The position numbers and the translations under genes were made by a program. Positions 1-10,591 of a DNA stretch of 53,426 bases are shown here, in pieces. The DNA is taken from the NCBI RefSeq assembly GCF_000313135.1, contig NW_004457373.1:72185-125610 (forward strand), written 5' to 3'. The stretch is from Acanthamoeba castellanii str. Neff. Lineage: Eukaryota; Discosea; Longamoebia; Acanthamoebidae. A model generated the notes under the pieces. It worked only from the letters and a program-made list of their open reading frames with translations. It searched no databases and was not told where the DNA came from. Position 1 is the first letter of the stretch; every line of letters begins with the position of its first letter.

Positions 1-329
1 GACATCGCCACGCTCACCACGGCCACGAGCCTGCGTGCCGAGGAGGAGGCCAACGACCTCAACGGCTGACGTCGCCGCGCTCACCACGGCCAGAGCTGCC
101 GCCGAGGAGGAGGCCAAGGCCCTCAAGGCTGACATCGCCGCGCTCACCACGCCTCAGTGACAACATGGCCAGCGAGATGGACAGGGAGTTGGAGAAGCGA
201 GACAGGGCAATCGGGAAGCTCAAGGAGCAGGTCAAGGAGCTCAAGCGACAGGTAAACGGGCTCAAGGGGCAGGTTGAGGACCTCAACAGGCGTCTGGCCA
301 AGGTCAAGAAATACGTCAACAATGCATAG
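1..329 (+). CDS. C-terminal part of a coiled-coil protein with two frame breaks (partial)
   Basis: The left edge cuts into a gene whose readable pieces are all coiled coil. A 63-base unit (21 residues, three heptads) starting Asp-Ile/Val-Ala begins near 1, 68 and 131. The last piece, 153-329, encodes about 58 Lys/Glu/Leu-rich residues ending in KKYVNNA and a TAG at 327-329. The pieces lie in three frames: an extra base near 63-66 ends the first frame in TGA, and another shift near 151-159 ends the second frame in TGA. No convincing GT...AG intron joins them. This is therefore a decaying repeat gene, a set of sequencing or assembly errors in a tandem repeat, or an unusual splice. No function can be named. 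The next gene converges on it from 421. Confidence 0.5.
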   Translation, partial: HRHAHHGHEPACRGGGQRPQRLTSPRSPRPELPPRRRPRPSRLTSPRSPRLSDNMASEMDRELEKRDRAIGKLKEQVKELKRQVNGLKGQVEDLNRRLAKVKKYVNNA

Positions 330-420
330 GACCATGTGTGTTTGATCTGTGTTTGGCATGTACATAAAAACAACTTATCAAGATGTGGTGTGGAGGGAGC
401 TTGACAACAGATGGACGATG

Positions 421-1534
421 TCAATCCAGTTTATTGCGGTTCCCCTGAAGTCGGTCCACCTCTTTGTGCGTCTGTACGTGGCCAAACACCTGGGGCTCCA
501 TGAAGTAGCAGCTCCCGTTCATGTTCGTGCACATGTGCCTCAGCTGCAGATCGATTGCTCGTGTCTTTCCAGCGGACAAAGCTGGAGAGGGATGGAACTC
601 ACATTGCTCAGTGTCACGTGAGCCCCCACACCCACCACATGTAGGCCACATGCGAAGAAGTGTACATACTCTGAAACGCTTTCATTACGCCGGTGGAACT
701 GATGAGGTAGCTGTAGGTGCAGAGTGGGTGCCGCTCCCTGTTCTTGGCGGTGGTGAGGTACTCGCCGTACTCCGGCGGGAGTCCCTTCTCGGACAGGCAC
801 CACCCGGCCTGGATGAGCGCCCAACCGTCGGGCACCGATCGGACTGCCGACGGCCACACGTGCGTAAGCGAGGGGTTGACGATGATGTCGTCCTCGATCA
901 CCGACGCAGGCAGGAGATCGAAAAGCAGCGCGTAGTAGTAGAGCGTCATGTGCTTGAGCGACAGCGACATCTCTCGCTTGGACACGACATACTTCTCGCG
1001 CTTGGGCCAGAAGCAGGCGATCGTGGCCGTGTCGTTGTTGATCTGGGCCACATCAAGGTGCGGCTCCTCCCAGAGCATGAGCATGCCCGAGCTCTCCAGG
1101 CCGTACGGCCGCAGCTGGTCCAGCACCTGCTGCTGGCGTGGCTTGAACTTCTCGTAGGAGACCAGGAAGAGGCGCTGGGTGCCGTACCCGATGTCGGAGC
1201 CCTGCCAGCCGGCCCGCGAGAGCTTGGGGCGCTGCACGGGCGGCTGAGAGTACTCGTGGAGGAGGTGGCTCACGACGTAGCGGCGCAGGTGGTGGCGCAC
1301 GCAGTCCGGCACGTTGGTCCAGTCGAACTGCCGCTCGCGCTCGCTCAGCTTCCGGTCGAGCATCGCTCTCAGAGGCTCCCCCAGCGCAGCTACACTGAAG
1401 GCTTCTTCCGATTCGGGGTGGGTCTCAGGGCAGTGCGTACACCTCAAACTCAGCTGCAGAAGGAAAATGAGCGAGCACAGCAGCAGCAAGAAGAGGCCCA
1501 GCTCGAGCCTGCGCGGGCTCTTCCGCAGCACCAT
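421..1534 (-). CDS. GT25-like glycosyltransferase, type II membrane protein
   Basis: The first exon (1534 down to about 615) starts at an ATG followed by basic residues and a hydrophobic stretch (LGLFLLLLCSLIFLLQLSL), the signal anchor of a Golgi-type type II enzyme. The lumenal part has the order seen in LPS/collagen glycosyltransferase family 25: a basic patch before SLSLKHMTLYYYALLF, then the acidic motif VIEDDIIV (metal/nucleotide-sugar site) and, near the end, TYSYLISSTGVMKAF. A likely second exon at about 421-560 adds a tail with CTNMNGSC and FMEPQVFGH and ends in TGA. The joining intron of about 60 bases is inferred and its edges are uncertain. The family call rests on motif order and spacing. 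The sugar and acceptor cannot be told. It is divergent from the GT61 gene at 1690. Confidence 0.6.
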
Positions 1535-1689
1535 CTCCACCCAACCTACTCGCTGGGGGGCAGTTCTTCATGCCTATTTCTACTTTTTATTTTAAATCCG
1601 AAAAAGGAAAATGTAACAAAAAAAGGAGATAAAATCAAAATCCCTCAAGGGGCACAAAAAAGAAATTGTTTTCTTTACCCAAGGGGAAG
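1535..1689. promoter_or_regulatory. Shared 155-bp divergent promoter between two glycosyltransferase genes
   Basis: The ATG codons of the GT25-like gene (minus strand, 1534) and the GT61 gene (plus strand, 1690) are only 155 bases apart. The interval is much richer in A/T than the exons on both sides, with A-runs around 1600-1635 and 1656-1672. No other gene lies here, so both transcription start regions must be inside or overlap the genes. No consensus element was assigned. Confidence 0.5.
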
Positions 1690-3423
1690 ATGCTGTTGCG
1701 ATGGTGGGGCTGCCTGACCTTTGTGCTGTCCGTTATTCTGGTGCTGGGCTCTCTTCTCGTGCTCCAGCGGCACTCTTGGCCTGGCCAGCCCACCGAGGTC
1801 AAGAGCTGGGCCGAAAGCCAACACACTTACCTGTGGGAGAGATCCAGGTCCCATAACTACCCAGGGTCTACTTACGCATTTTACCTGGACTGCGGACCAC
1901 CACTCGAGCCGCTGCAACAGGTGAAGCCAGCCCTTTTGGCCCAGCAACCACCTTTTTCTTCGCCTCATGCCGCACTCCCTACCAGGAGTCATGGGCTGTG
2001 TTTCACTGCGACGAGAGAGCATCTGTGGGACACTGGCCAGGGTGCATCGCGCAGGCTTGGAGCATCCACACTCTCGCCCTGGCAACTGGGTGCGCAACCG
2101 CGCAACCCTTTCAGCAACAATCGCCAGGCTTGTAGTGTTGATGGCTTGCAATTGTTATTCTGCAGTGGGCCGTCTATACGAGTGCTGTCGTCGCCCAAGA
2201 GGCTGCGGTGGGCTATGGGTGCGCTTCCACAAGTTCAATCATTCATCCGACAACCACACACAACTTACGAGAAATTGTGCATTCAACTCCCCAGAAATGT
2301 TCGACTTTATGTTCGGCGATGTCGCGTACCGCGTCCGACCCAATGGTACCGCGTGCACCATAGCCGACCAGCACAACACCCAATTCACTGGCGGAGTGGA
2401 ACGTATGCCGGTACGTTGATGCAACAGCCAGAAGCGGTCGCTTCCCTCACGGCTCACACACACACACGATATACGCCACACACGTGACACACATGACGCA
2501 TGACTGTGTTCCACTTAGACCTTCTTGCGGCCTGAAATGGCTTTCACTCTCAAGGAGACTGTGTACTCGCGTCTGGGCCTGAAGTCCCACACCTCCCTCC
2601 CGGCCAAGGTACGTGTCACGGGCGATAGATTCTGTGTGTGTGGGTTCCATTCGCTCGAGCACGGGCTTGGCATGACACATGTCCGCTTCTCTTCTCTGCG
2701 CCTTCACACAGATAACGCTAGTCAGCAGAAAACGGAGCAGGAAATTCCTCAACGAATATCAGCTCGCCACCTTCCTCGAGCAAGGTAAGGCAACAGATCT
2801 CATCGCGCACACGCACGCGCACACTCACACGCACGACCGCACATACACGCACACACGCACTCATGTGAGTCCTTCAGAAACCCGCATGCCAGTCGCAGTG
2901 GTCGACTTCGCAAGCATCTCCCCCGCAGAGCAGGTTTGTGACCCCCCCCCCAAAACCACTCCTGCTCGTGCTGCCCTCCTCATCAGCCTTGTCTGCATCA
3001 CCAGGTCGTGGTAATGCACGGCACGGGCATCTTCGTGGGCATGCACGGAGCCGTGTTTGCCAACTCTTTCTTCCTTCCCCGAGGGTACGACTGAGGCCCT
3101 CCACCTTCTTCAGGTCATGCTGACCTAATCCGTCTCTACTTCTCTCCGCGTTTGGTGGTCTGGCCAGGGCTGTGGCGATCGAGGTGTTCCCGGGTCGCTA
3201 CTACCGGTCCATGTACAGCCTCTACGTCCAATCGGCCGGGGCGACCATGTACACCTACCACGAGCCCCACGTGACCAACATTACCTTCGACGTTTCCGAG
3301 CGGAATCTGGACGTCGAGGTGTCCCTCTCCTCCTTCTCGGTCCTGCTCACCAAGGCCACCCAGGCCTTCCACGACAACAACCAGCTCTACTACCGCAAGA
3401 GGCAACCCAGCTCCTGGCAGTGA
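1690..3423 (+). CDS. Family 61 glycosyltransferase (DUF563/EOGT-like), type II membrane protein
   Basis: The ATG at 1690 begins a short basic start and a hydrophobic anchor (LTFVLSVILVLGSLLVL). The C-terminal half is a clear GT61 domain assembled across GT...AG introns. Exon to 2608, exon 2712-2784 with ITLVSRKRSRKFLNEYQL, exon about 2875-2933 with MPVAVVDFASISPAEQ, exon about 3004-3090 with GIFVGMHGAVFANSFFLPRG, and the last exon from about 3171 with AIEVFPGRYYRSMYSLY then TGA at 3423. In this family the 'isRr.sR' strand and the G-x-HGA-x-x-N-x-xFLP-G motif form the nucleotide-sugar pocket, in the ER or Golgi. The N-terminal half (1690-2410) is Cys-rich, poorly conserved, and changes frame, so it has introns I could not place firmly. 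The acceptor is unknown. Confidence 0.72.
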
Positions 3424-3521
3424 CCAACAACACTAAATAAGTTATTTATTTATGAATTTTCAATGTTGCATTGCAACAGGAAAAGGAAAAGGAAAAGGAA
3501 AAGGAAAAGGAAAAGACACTC
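3424..3521 (+). repeat. AAAAGG hexanucleotide run in a convergent 3' region
   Basis: The 98 bases between the GT61 stop and the stop of the minus-strand BTB gene hold an AT-rich stretch (taaataagttatttattt) that can serve polyadenylation, followed at about 3478-3514 by six tandem AAAAGG units. The two transcripts converge here. Confidence 0.8.
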
Positions 3522-6500
3522 CTACTGGAGGCAACAGGCCTTGGCGCCATCTGGCCGAGGCACTTTGCTCTGCGGCCCCGCGGAGGCGACGACCTCGAAC
3601 TCGACGTGCGGTAGGCCCAGCATGCCGCGCACCACGAAGCCCCGCAGCCACTGCAGGCAGTCGGCCTCCATCAAGATGCCCCGCACCAGCGGACTGAACG
3701 CCCGCGTGACCGGCGGCAGCTTCGGCGCATCTGCCACAGCTGCCTCCTCCTTGTCCTGCTTACCATCGCCAGATGATGAGGATGATGACGATGACGATGA
3801 CGACGACGACGAAGTGGTAGCGGCGGCTTCTGGTTGTGGCGTTGAGGCGGTGGTTGTCGCGGCGGTGGCGGTGGCGGTGTGCATGAAGAGGCTCCACATG
3901 TTGTCGAGGAGGAATTCGAAGCAGCGGAAGATGAGCACCGGCGATCGATGGAGAAGGCCCTCTCGCAGCAGATTCAACACGTTGGACGCCACCACCTTCC
4001 CGCCTGCTCCCCATTTCACCGCACGACACGCACAGCACGACACGACACACACGACACACGTGACACGGAGACCACAAAGAGGTGGATGAAGGCTGATGGG
4101 ACATGGGTACGTACCGAGGAAGATGGCGCAGGCGTCTTCGAGGTCGAGAATCTCGTACTGGCCGGCGGCGGCCATCAGCGCGCTCGCCCCGTCTTGACCC
4201 ACGCCCGATCGCTCGAGCCACGCCACGGCCGCGTCCAGCGCGCTGCTGTTGGCGAACAGCGGCCGCTGCCCTGGCTGCCCGCCACCAGCCGGCGCCGACT
4301 GGTGGCCATTGGTGCTCGGCCCACTCGCGCTGCCGGCCGCAGCTGGGGTGGTCCCGGGCTGAGCTGGAGGAGCCGCCGCCTCGAGGTGGACGCCGTAGAC
4401 AAAGTCGAGCAGCAGGTTGAAGGTGGCCGGCGACATGTTGGGGATGGGGATCGTGAGCAGCGCCTCGGACGTGCGCTGGGCCTCGCGCATGCCGAGCGTG
4501 AACATGGCCTTGAACACCGCCGATCGACCCGCCAACAACAGCTTGTGCGCCGTCACCGTCTGATTGTCCTGTTGTCGTGTGCGTGTGCGTGTGCGTGTGC
4601 GGTCGTGCGTGTGCGGTCGTGCGTGTGTCGTGCGCGAGTGAGACGGCTGCGACGGAAGGAAAGGTGGAGGAAGCCACTCTCTCTCTCTCTTGCACCTCGT
4701 AGGGGAAGGAGAAGGTGACGTCGTGAAGCGACTTGTCGTCGCGCCACACGGCGAACGAGCCCAATTGAACCACCGTGCGGCGAATCGGAGCGAGGTACTC
4801 GGGGAGGTGCGCCGTCGTCGTCGAGATGGCGGTGGTGTCGGGTTGCGGCTCGGGTATGGCAGGCGGAACGACTGCAGTCCCACTGTAGATTTGCTCAACT
4901 GCATCAAAAAATGGTGGCGTGTGAGTGCCTGTACGGCGCGTGTCGTGTCGTGTCGTGTCATGTCGTGTCGTGTGCCATGTGTTCGATGATGAAAGCACAA
5001 CGGAGTGTGCAGAGGGAGCAATAAAGACCAGGCGAATGCACCTCCAAACACGAGGCAGTTGAAGGCGGTCAGAATCGTGAGCGCACTGTCCTTGTTCTCC
5101 TGGAGCTCCTGCAGAACACAAATAAAAGTGAAATAATAAAAAATGCAATAAGAATAATAAGATTAAAAGATAAATAATATAAAACAAAAAGAAAGAAGAG
5201 AAAGACCTTGAAGAAGAGGGAGAGGCCATCGGCGTCGATGAAGAACTGTCGCTTTTCGGCCTTGTCCATGAACATGAAGGTCAATGCGAGCAGGGGCTTG
5301 AAGCCGTGTCCGTCTTTACCGCGCACCGAGCAGCACACCAGGCTCTTCACTGAACAAACCAAGCCTAAGCTCTCTACAATACGACACTCGCACACGCACA
5401 CGCACACGCACACGCACACGCACACGCACACGCACACGACTCGCCATGCGTACCTCGAGCTCTCAGCTTCGTCACTCTGGGGTGGTAGACCTTGAGCACA
5501 TCCGGGCGTTTGGGGAATTCGGTCTTGCACCTTACGTGGTAGAGTAGATAGCGCCAGACCGTGGGCAGGCATTCCTCTCGGATGACCTCCATCAGCGTGA
5601 CCTCTGTATGTGCGTGCGCGGTAGCGCGTGTCGCGTGTCGCGTGTGCGGTTGTGCGTGTGCGGTGAGACTTGGTGCCAGGCCAATCCCACCTCGGGCATT
5701 GGTGGGGGGGGGTACCGTGTTGGGCCATGCTCATCAGTGCTTCGGAGAGGAAGCGCGAAGAAAAGTTTGAGCGCGCGTAGGTGTCGATGTAGTCCTTAAT
5801 AAATGTCGGCAGGGACACCAACGCGAGCAGACTCGCGCCCTCAGCTTCATTTGCAAGGTGGTACCACATGTATATATGTATATTAAAAAGACACACACAC
5901 GCATAAAGACATATTTATACATGTTTTCATCATCAGTCCATCAAATATATATGAAACGTGGAGCAGAAGGTGTTTTGCAACATTGCGTCTACGTACCTGA
6001 AGATGCCATGCAATGTACAATACCGCCTGCATTCGCCTTTGCCCATAAGCACTGGCCCGCTTTCACCTGTCAAACATTCGTGTCGTGTCGGTGGCCGTGT
6101 CGTGTCGTGTGTCGTTGGTGTGCGTGTGCGCCAGGTACTCATCAGAAAAGGCACCAGCGCACAAGATCACAGGCCAGGGTACTCGCACCTGAAAGATGTC
6201 GCGAATGACCGGGATGAGATCGCAACTGGCCAGCGCCAGGATGCGCGTCAGATCGGTGGCCATGATCCACAGGCACGAGGTCGCCCATCGCAGCCGCTGG
6301 CGCTTGGACTCGGCCAGCGGCGTGCGGCGGAGGAAGCCGGCCACGACCTCGATTCCGCCCTTGTTCGCCACGTGATCGCACGTGGCCTTCACTGAGCCCC
6401 CCCCCCCAATGTAAGTGCCGCGTGTAGCGTTCGTAGCGTGTGTCGCGTGTGGAGCACCTTTGACAGAGTGGGCCAGCACCCGCAAGAACTTCTTCTGTGC

Positions 6501-7089
6501 GAAGGGTAGGTCCGGCTGTGGCGTCACGTCGGCGATCCGGCGCAACAGGTGCTCGATCACTGCCTCGCTCAGCACAAGCGCGCTCGCTCCTGTGCTCCCG
6601 CCTGGTTGCGGTTTGTATGCCCAGATCAGACGCCCGCACTCTGCCCGCACACACGGCACACACGGCACACACGATAGATACGACACACACGGCACACAAC
6701 ACACGCACCCTGTTCCATGATGGGTGCCAAGGCTGCTGCGGCGTGGGCCTGCAAGAGGAGCCGGTACTCCTCATTGGCCACGGCGCCGGAAAGCACCTGC
6801 ACTGCCTTTTGCTTCGTCTCCGCCGTCGTGCCTTGCTTCCACTCTGCGTCATTTTCGAAATGAGTAAATAACTATTCCTGGTTCTCTGGTACCTGCAAAG
6901 GCAATGATAATATAATAAAAAATAAAATAAAAATAAAATAAAAATAAAACAATTAATTATAAGTGGGGGGGGGCGCGCACCAGTGGCTTTGATCTGCTTG
7001 AGTTTGGCCAGGGCCAAAAGGAGCTCCGCTTCGGCTGTGTCTCCGGTTGAGATTTGGGCGAGTGCCCGCTGTATGTCCTCTTCCTGCAT
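3522..7089 (-). CDS. Armadillo-like plus BTB/POZ protein with a possible C-terminal CaaX box
   Basis: The gene starts at an ATG at 7089 (MQEEDIQRALAQIS...). Its first exons encode short helical repeats that look armadillo-like, e.g. GIEVVAGFLRRTPLAESKR, LRWATSCLWIMATDL and EAVIEHLLRRIADV. The last third has a BTB/POZ domain: a strand pair ending in LHDVTFSF, an intron with CGTGTG repeats, then TVTAHKLLLAGRSAVFKAMF and IPNMSPATFNLLLDFVYG, interrupted by a Gly/Pro/Ser-rich insert of about 60 residues. After it comes a BACK-like helical part, a poly-Ser run encoded at about 3772-3813, and a tail ending KACCLQ. The last four residues, CCLQ, fit the prenylation rule C-{DENQ}-[LIVM]-x. BTB proteins often recruit Cul3 ligases, which would be inferred here only from the family. 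At least eight exons. The earlier in-frame start at 7164 is GTG, so ATG 7089 was chosen. Confidence 0.65.
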
Positions 7090-7314
7090 GGGTTGGATGT
7101 ATTTATCTTTTCTTCGACGTCCCCCAACCTCGATATCTCTTCCTATGTTACAACTTCTGTCCACTCCGGAGTGGTGGGTTGAACGTTCGGTCCCCTTCCC
7201 TGGTGATCACTTTCACCCAAGCCATGCAACAACTCCTCCCCCTTTTCTGAATAGACAACATTTATTTATTGATGTATCATACATCAGACCTTGTTGACAG
7301 CTCTTCGACACGAT

Positions 7315-8317
7315 CTAACCATCTACTCGGCGATGGGCGATGAGGGGCTTGTGTCGGGTCCCGTGGAGGTGGTCGAGAAGGCCCACGAGGCCGAAGTTGG
7401 TGTTGAAGCTGAGGTGGTGGTGGTCGTGGAATCGGGGGCTCGACAGGCCGCGGAGCCAGGGCAGGGCGTAGCCGCAGTGGTGGTTCGAGGTGCCGGTGAC
7501 GGCGATCGCGGTCCACACCCACACGGTGGCCAGGTGGCTGCCCATCAGCAGCGGGCCGGCCAGGAGCGGCAGCATGTTGGACACCACGTACTCCACCGGG
7601 TGCGCGTACTCTGAGGCGATCGAGATCGGCGCCCTGAACTCGTGATGAATCTTGTGGATCCGCTGATAGTTCCACAAATGCTGCACGACACGACACGACA
7701 CGACCAACGACACGACCAACGACACGACACGACGCGCACGCCACGTCAGCAGCGTACAGCGGAGAAGCTGGGGTGGAGCGTACGAGGGCGCGGTGGGAGT
7801 AGTAGAAGAGGACCTCCTCGACGGCCAAGAAGATGAGGAGATGGAGCACGACCTCGACGGCCGAGGGCAGCTCGGCCGAGTAGGCGATGCCGCGGGCCTC
7901 GAGTAGCGGCTGGAGGAGGAACGACACCGGAAGCTGCACCACGAACTGGTTGAACAGGACCCGCCGCACGCATCGGCCCATCTTCTCCGCACTCACTTCC
8001 TCCTGTGCACCACCAACCACATTCATATCTGATTTATTAATTTATATTATTTAAATTGTGAATTTATATTTTTTTAATAGAGTAGGTACAGGTTGCAGTT
8101 TGTAGTGGTAGAGCGGGGGCCATCTCATGATGTCGAGTGCCAGGAAGGGCGCATTGTACGCCCAGAACAGAACCTTGCAATGTTGATGACCCCCCCCCAA
8201 AGAGTTCTAGCTCATTCAGCAACCCAACCAACAAGCACTTCTCTGCAACAAGGAACAGGGCAGAGCACATATAGTGGAGAGGGTCCAGGTGATGAGAGTC
8301 GCCTGCCACGCCTCCAT
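7315..8317 (-). CDS. FAXDC2: FAXDC2-like fatty acid hydroxylase superfamily protein (sterol C4-methyl oxidase type)
   Basis: This is an ER membrane di-iron oxygenase of the ERG25/SMO/FAXDC2 superfamily. All histidine boxes are present once the introns are removed: HRAL|H across the intron near 7683-7780, HKIHH, NHHCGYA and FHDHHH. Between them lie AEYAHPVEYVVSNML and GPLLMGSHLATVWVW, which resemble FAXDC2 more than classical MSMO1 as I remember them. Upstream exons supply VRRVLFNQFVVQLP (about 7780-8010), FWAYNAPFLALDIMRW (about 8093-8170) and a first hydrophobic segment. The first exon from ATG 8317 is the least certain part. The stop is TAG at 7315. The likely role is removal of sterol C4 methyl groups or hydroxylation of a lipid; the substrate is not shown by sequence. 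It is divergent from the carbonic anhydrase gene. Confidence 0.72.
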
Positions 8318-8627
8318 TTCTTGCCTGGTCAAGTCCCTGCGCCCTCCAATTCTGCCAGTTGTTGGCGCAATCTTAAGGTGGCCGAACAGCTGAGCAGTAA
8401 CGGCAGGTGCGTTGAAAAGGCCTAAGAGCCTGAAGAATAACGACGAATGAAAACTCGGGGGTTGATTAATGTCGGATTGCGATTGGTTACCTTGAGTCCG
8501 GTTCAGCGTGTGGCTTGCGTCCAGCTGCAAGGTTTTACGTCATCACAGCCCAGAAAGAGAAACAACAAACGACACCACACGTAAGCGCTTGACCAAAACG
8601 AAGACCGCGCCCAAAGAACGAAACCAG
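8318..8627. promoter_or_regulatory. Divergent intergenic region between the FAXDC2-like and carbonic anhydrase genes
   Basis: No conserved coding sequence is visible in these 310 bases. The minus strand stays open for part of it, so an extra 5' exon of the hydroxylase cannot be excluded: a possible donor GTAACC lies near 8490 and an acceptor near 8430. Otherwise it should hold the start sites of both genes. Confidence 0.35.
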
Positions 8628-10452
8628 ATGCCTCTTCGCTCTCTCACCCCTTGCGAAAGGCTGGCTTTCGTCTTTCTCTTCGCTTTCGTTCTTTTTTGGT
8701 TCGGACCTAAAAACATTCACGTAGATGCTGTCGGACCCATCACCGAAGTCGTACGGAGCCTTCTCTTCTTCGTTCTTTTTCATGTCACCGAGTTGATGTT
8801 GATGCTGATGATCTCTTCCCCACTCTTTCTCTATCCAGCCTTGGCGCAAGATGCAGACCAGGTCTTCGTGGGAGCACGAAGAAGGGGAAGACGGCCATGG
8901 GTGGGACCACGCCGGGTGGAGCTACGACGGACCCACCGGTCCCCAGTACTGGGGCACCCTGACCCCCGACTACGCCCAGTGCAGCTCAGGTACTTCTCTG
9001 CGCCCGCGACCCATAAATTCTCCTCGCACAAACCGGTCGGACTTAAAATAAAACGACTTCAGGAGGCCGACAATCGCCCATCGATATCATCGAGTTCCGC
9101 ACTTCGCGAAGGTAGCACTTTCTCGACTCTCTTCTGGTCGTGGGCCCTCTCCTCTATTAATGTGCTTCACGACTAAAAACAAACAAAACACAAACACTTG
9201 TTTGGCGATGACAGATTCCTGGGGGACTTGAAGTTCACGTACCCGACCAACGCCAGCGGCACGCTCTGGAACAATGGCCACACCATCGAATTCCACAGCG
9301 AGACCAACCTGTGGAGCCACATCTCGTACGCACGCACTCAAAAAACATGAACTCCAGCTTCGGTTGTGGATTTCTGAGAGCGACTCACCATCTTCGACTC
9401 GCTGTAGGGGCGGCCCTCTATACGAAGATCAGTACCACATCGTCTCGATGCACCTCCACGCCCCGTCCGAACATCAACTCAACGGCAAGGTGCACACTCT
9501 CTTGTCAGCGTCGCCAGCGCAAGATGTACTAACGCGTGGGTGAGCGTGTGCGTGTGCGTGTGCGATTTGTGCTGTGTGTGTCGTGCTTGCAGTACTACCC
9601 GCTGGAGCTGCACATCGTGCACCAGGCCCGAGGCACCATGGACCTGGTGGTGGTGGCCGTCTTCTTCGAGGAGGGTCCCTACTCCGAGTTCCTCGCCGAG
9701 TACGAGTACCCCATCCACGACGTACGTCTTGCCTTCGCTTCCCCCTTACCCGAGCGCTGCGCTCACGCGCGCGCCTCCAGATCGAGACCCCGGACGCGCA
9801 CAGTCCGGTCGGCGGCATCGACGTGATGAGCGTGATACCACGCAACGCATCCTACTACGTACGCCGCCTCATCACTACCACTAGTCGGGGCTGCTTGCTG
9901 ACGTGGCGGGTGTGGGGTAGTATTATCGTGGGTCGCTGACGATACCGGACTGCGACGAGCGGGTGACGTGGCTGGTGCTCTCGCACACGATGACCGCTCT
10001 CCCCGAACAGATCCAGGAGTTCACCAAGATCTATCCTCACATTAACAGGTACCGCAGCACACGCACACGCACCACCGCACACGCACCACCGCACACGCAC
10101 ACGCGCTCAACTCTGACACTCACTGGGTCGTGTGGTGTGTCACAGGCCAGTGCAGCCTCTGAACAGCCGCGTGGTGTATTTCCACGCCGAAGGCGACCCT
10201 AGCCTGCTGCCTCCCAATTTCCATATTCCCGTACGATCGCACAACTCACAACACGACACACACGACACGACACGAGCACTTACGTCGTGTGTGTGTTGGT
10301 TGGCAGGCACCGGTGGAGTGTCCGCCGAATGTTACGATCACGGTTCCGGAGAGGGATGACCCGCCAGAACACCACGTCTTGGGCATCTCGCTCGTCTTCT
10401 TCTGCCTCATTGCCCTCATGGTCTCCCTTCGAGCAGTGCGCCCGAAGTAGAG
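8628..10452 (+). CDS. Alpha-type carbonic anhydrase, signal peptide and C-terminal membrane anchor
   Basis: The enzyme hydrates CO2 to bicarbonate. The two first zinc ligands are in MHLHAPSEH and the third in ELHIVHQ, with the SEH and E-L-H-x-V-H spacing of alpha carbonic anhydrases. Further family motifs are YWG near the N-terminus, SPIDII, LWNNGHTIEFH and GSLTIPDCDE with LSHTM. Exons: about 8628-8720, 8839-8988, 9064-9110, 9213-9326, 9410-9488, 9595-9721, 9780-9857, 9919-10050, 10145-10228, 10307-10452. The first exon is my inference: it codes 31 residues with a hydrophobic core (AFVFLFAFVLFWF) and joins in phase to the second through GTAGAT...TATCCAG, giving the signal peptide the family needs. 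Without it translation would start at ATG 8851. The end has a transmembrane segment (LGISLVFFCLIALMVSL) and a short basic tail, so it is probably a surface or endosomal type I protein. AATAAA follows near 10500. Confidence 0.85.
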
Positions 10453-10591
10453 AGTAGAGAGTAGTCTGTGTCTTTTCTTTTTCTTTTTCTTTTAAAAAGA
10501 AATAAACACATGTAAAGAATAAATAGGAAGTAAATAATTAATTGTAAATAAATAATAAATAACACACCAACGTGGGTGGGTGAGTGCGTGC

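Noticed and set aside
521..1717. Plus-strand ORF of 398 codons
   Set aside because: It is the antisense shadow of the GT25-like exon; its translation is His/Val/Arg-rich with no domain, while the minus strand shows a signal anchor and family motifs.
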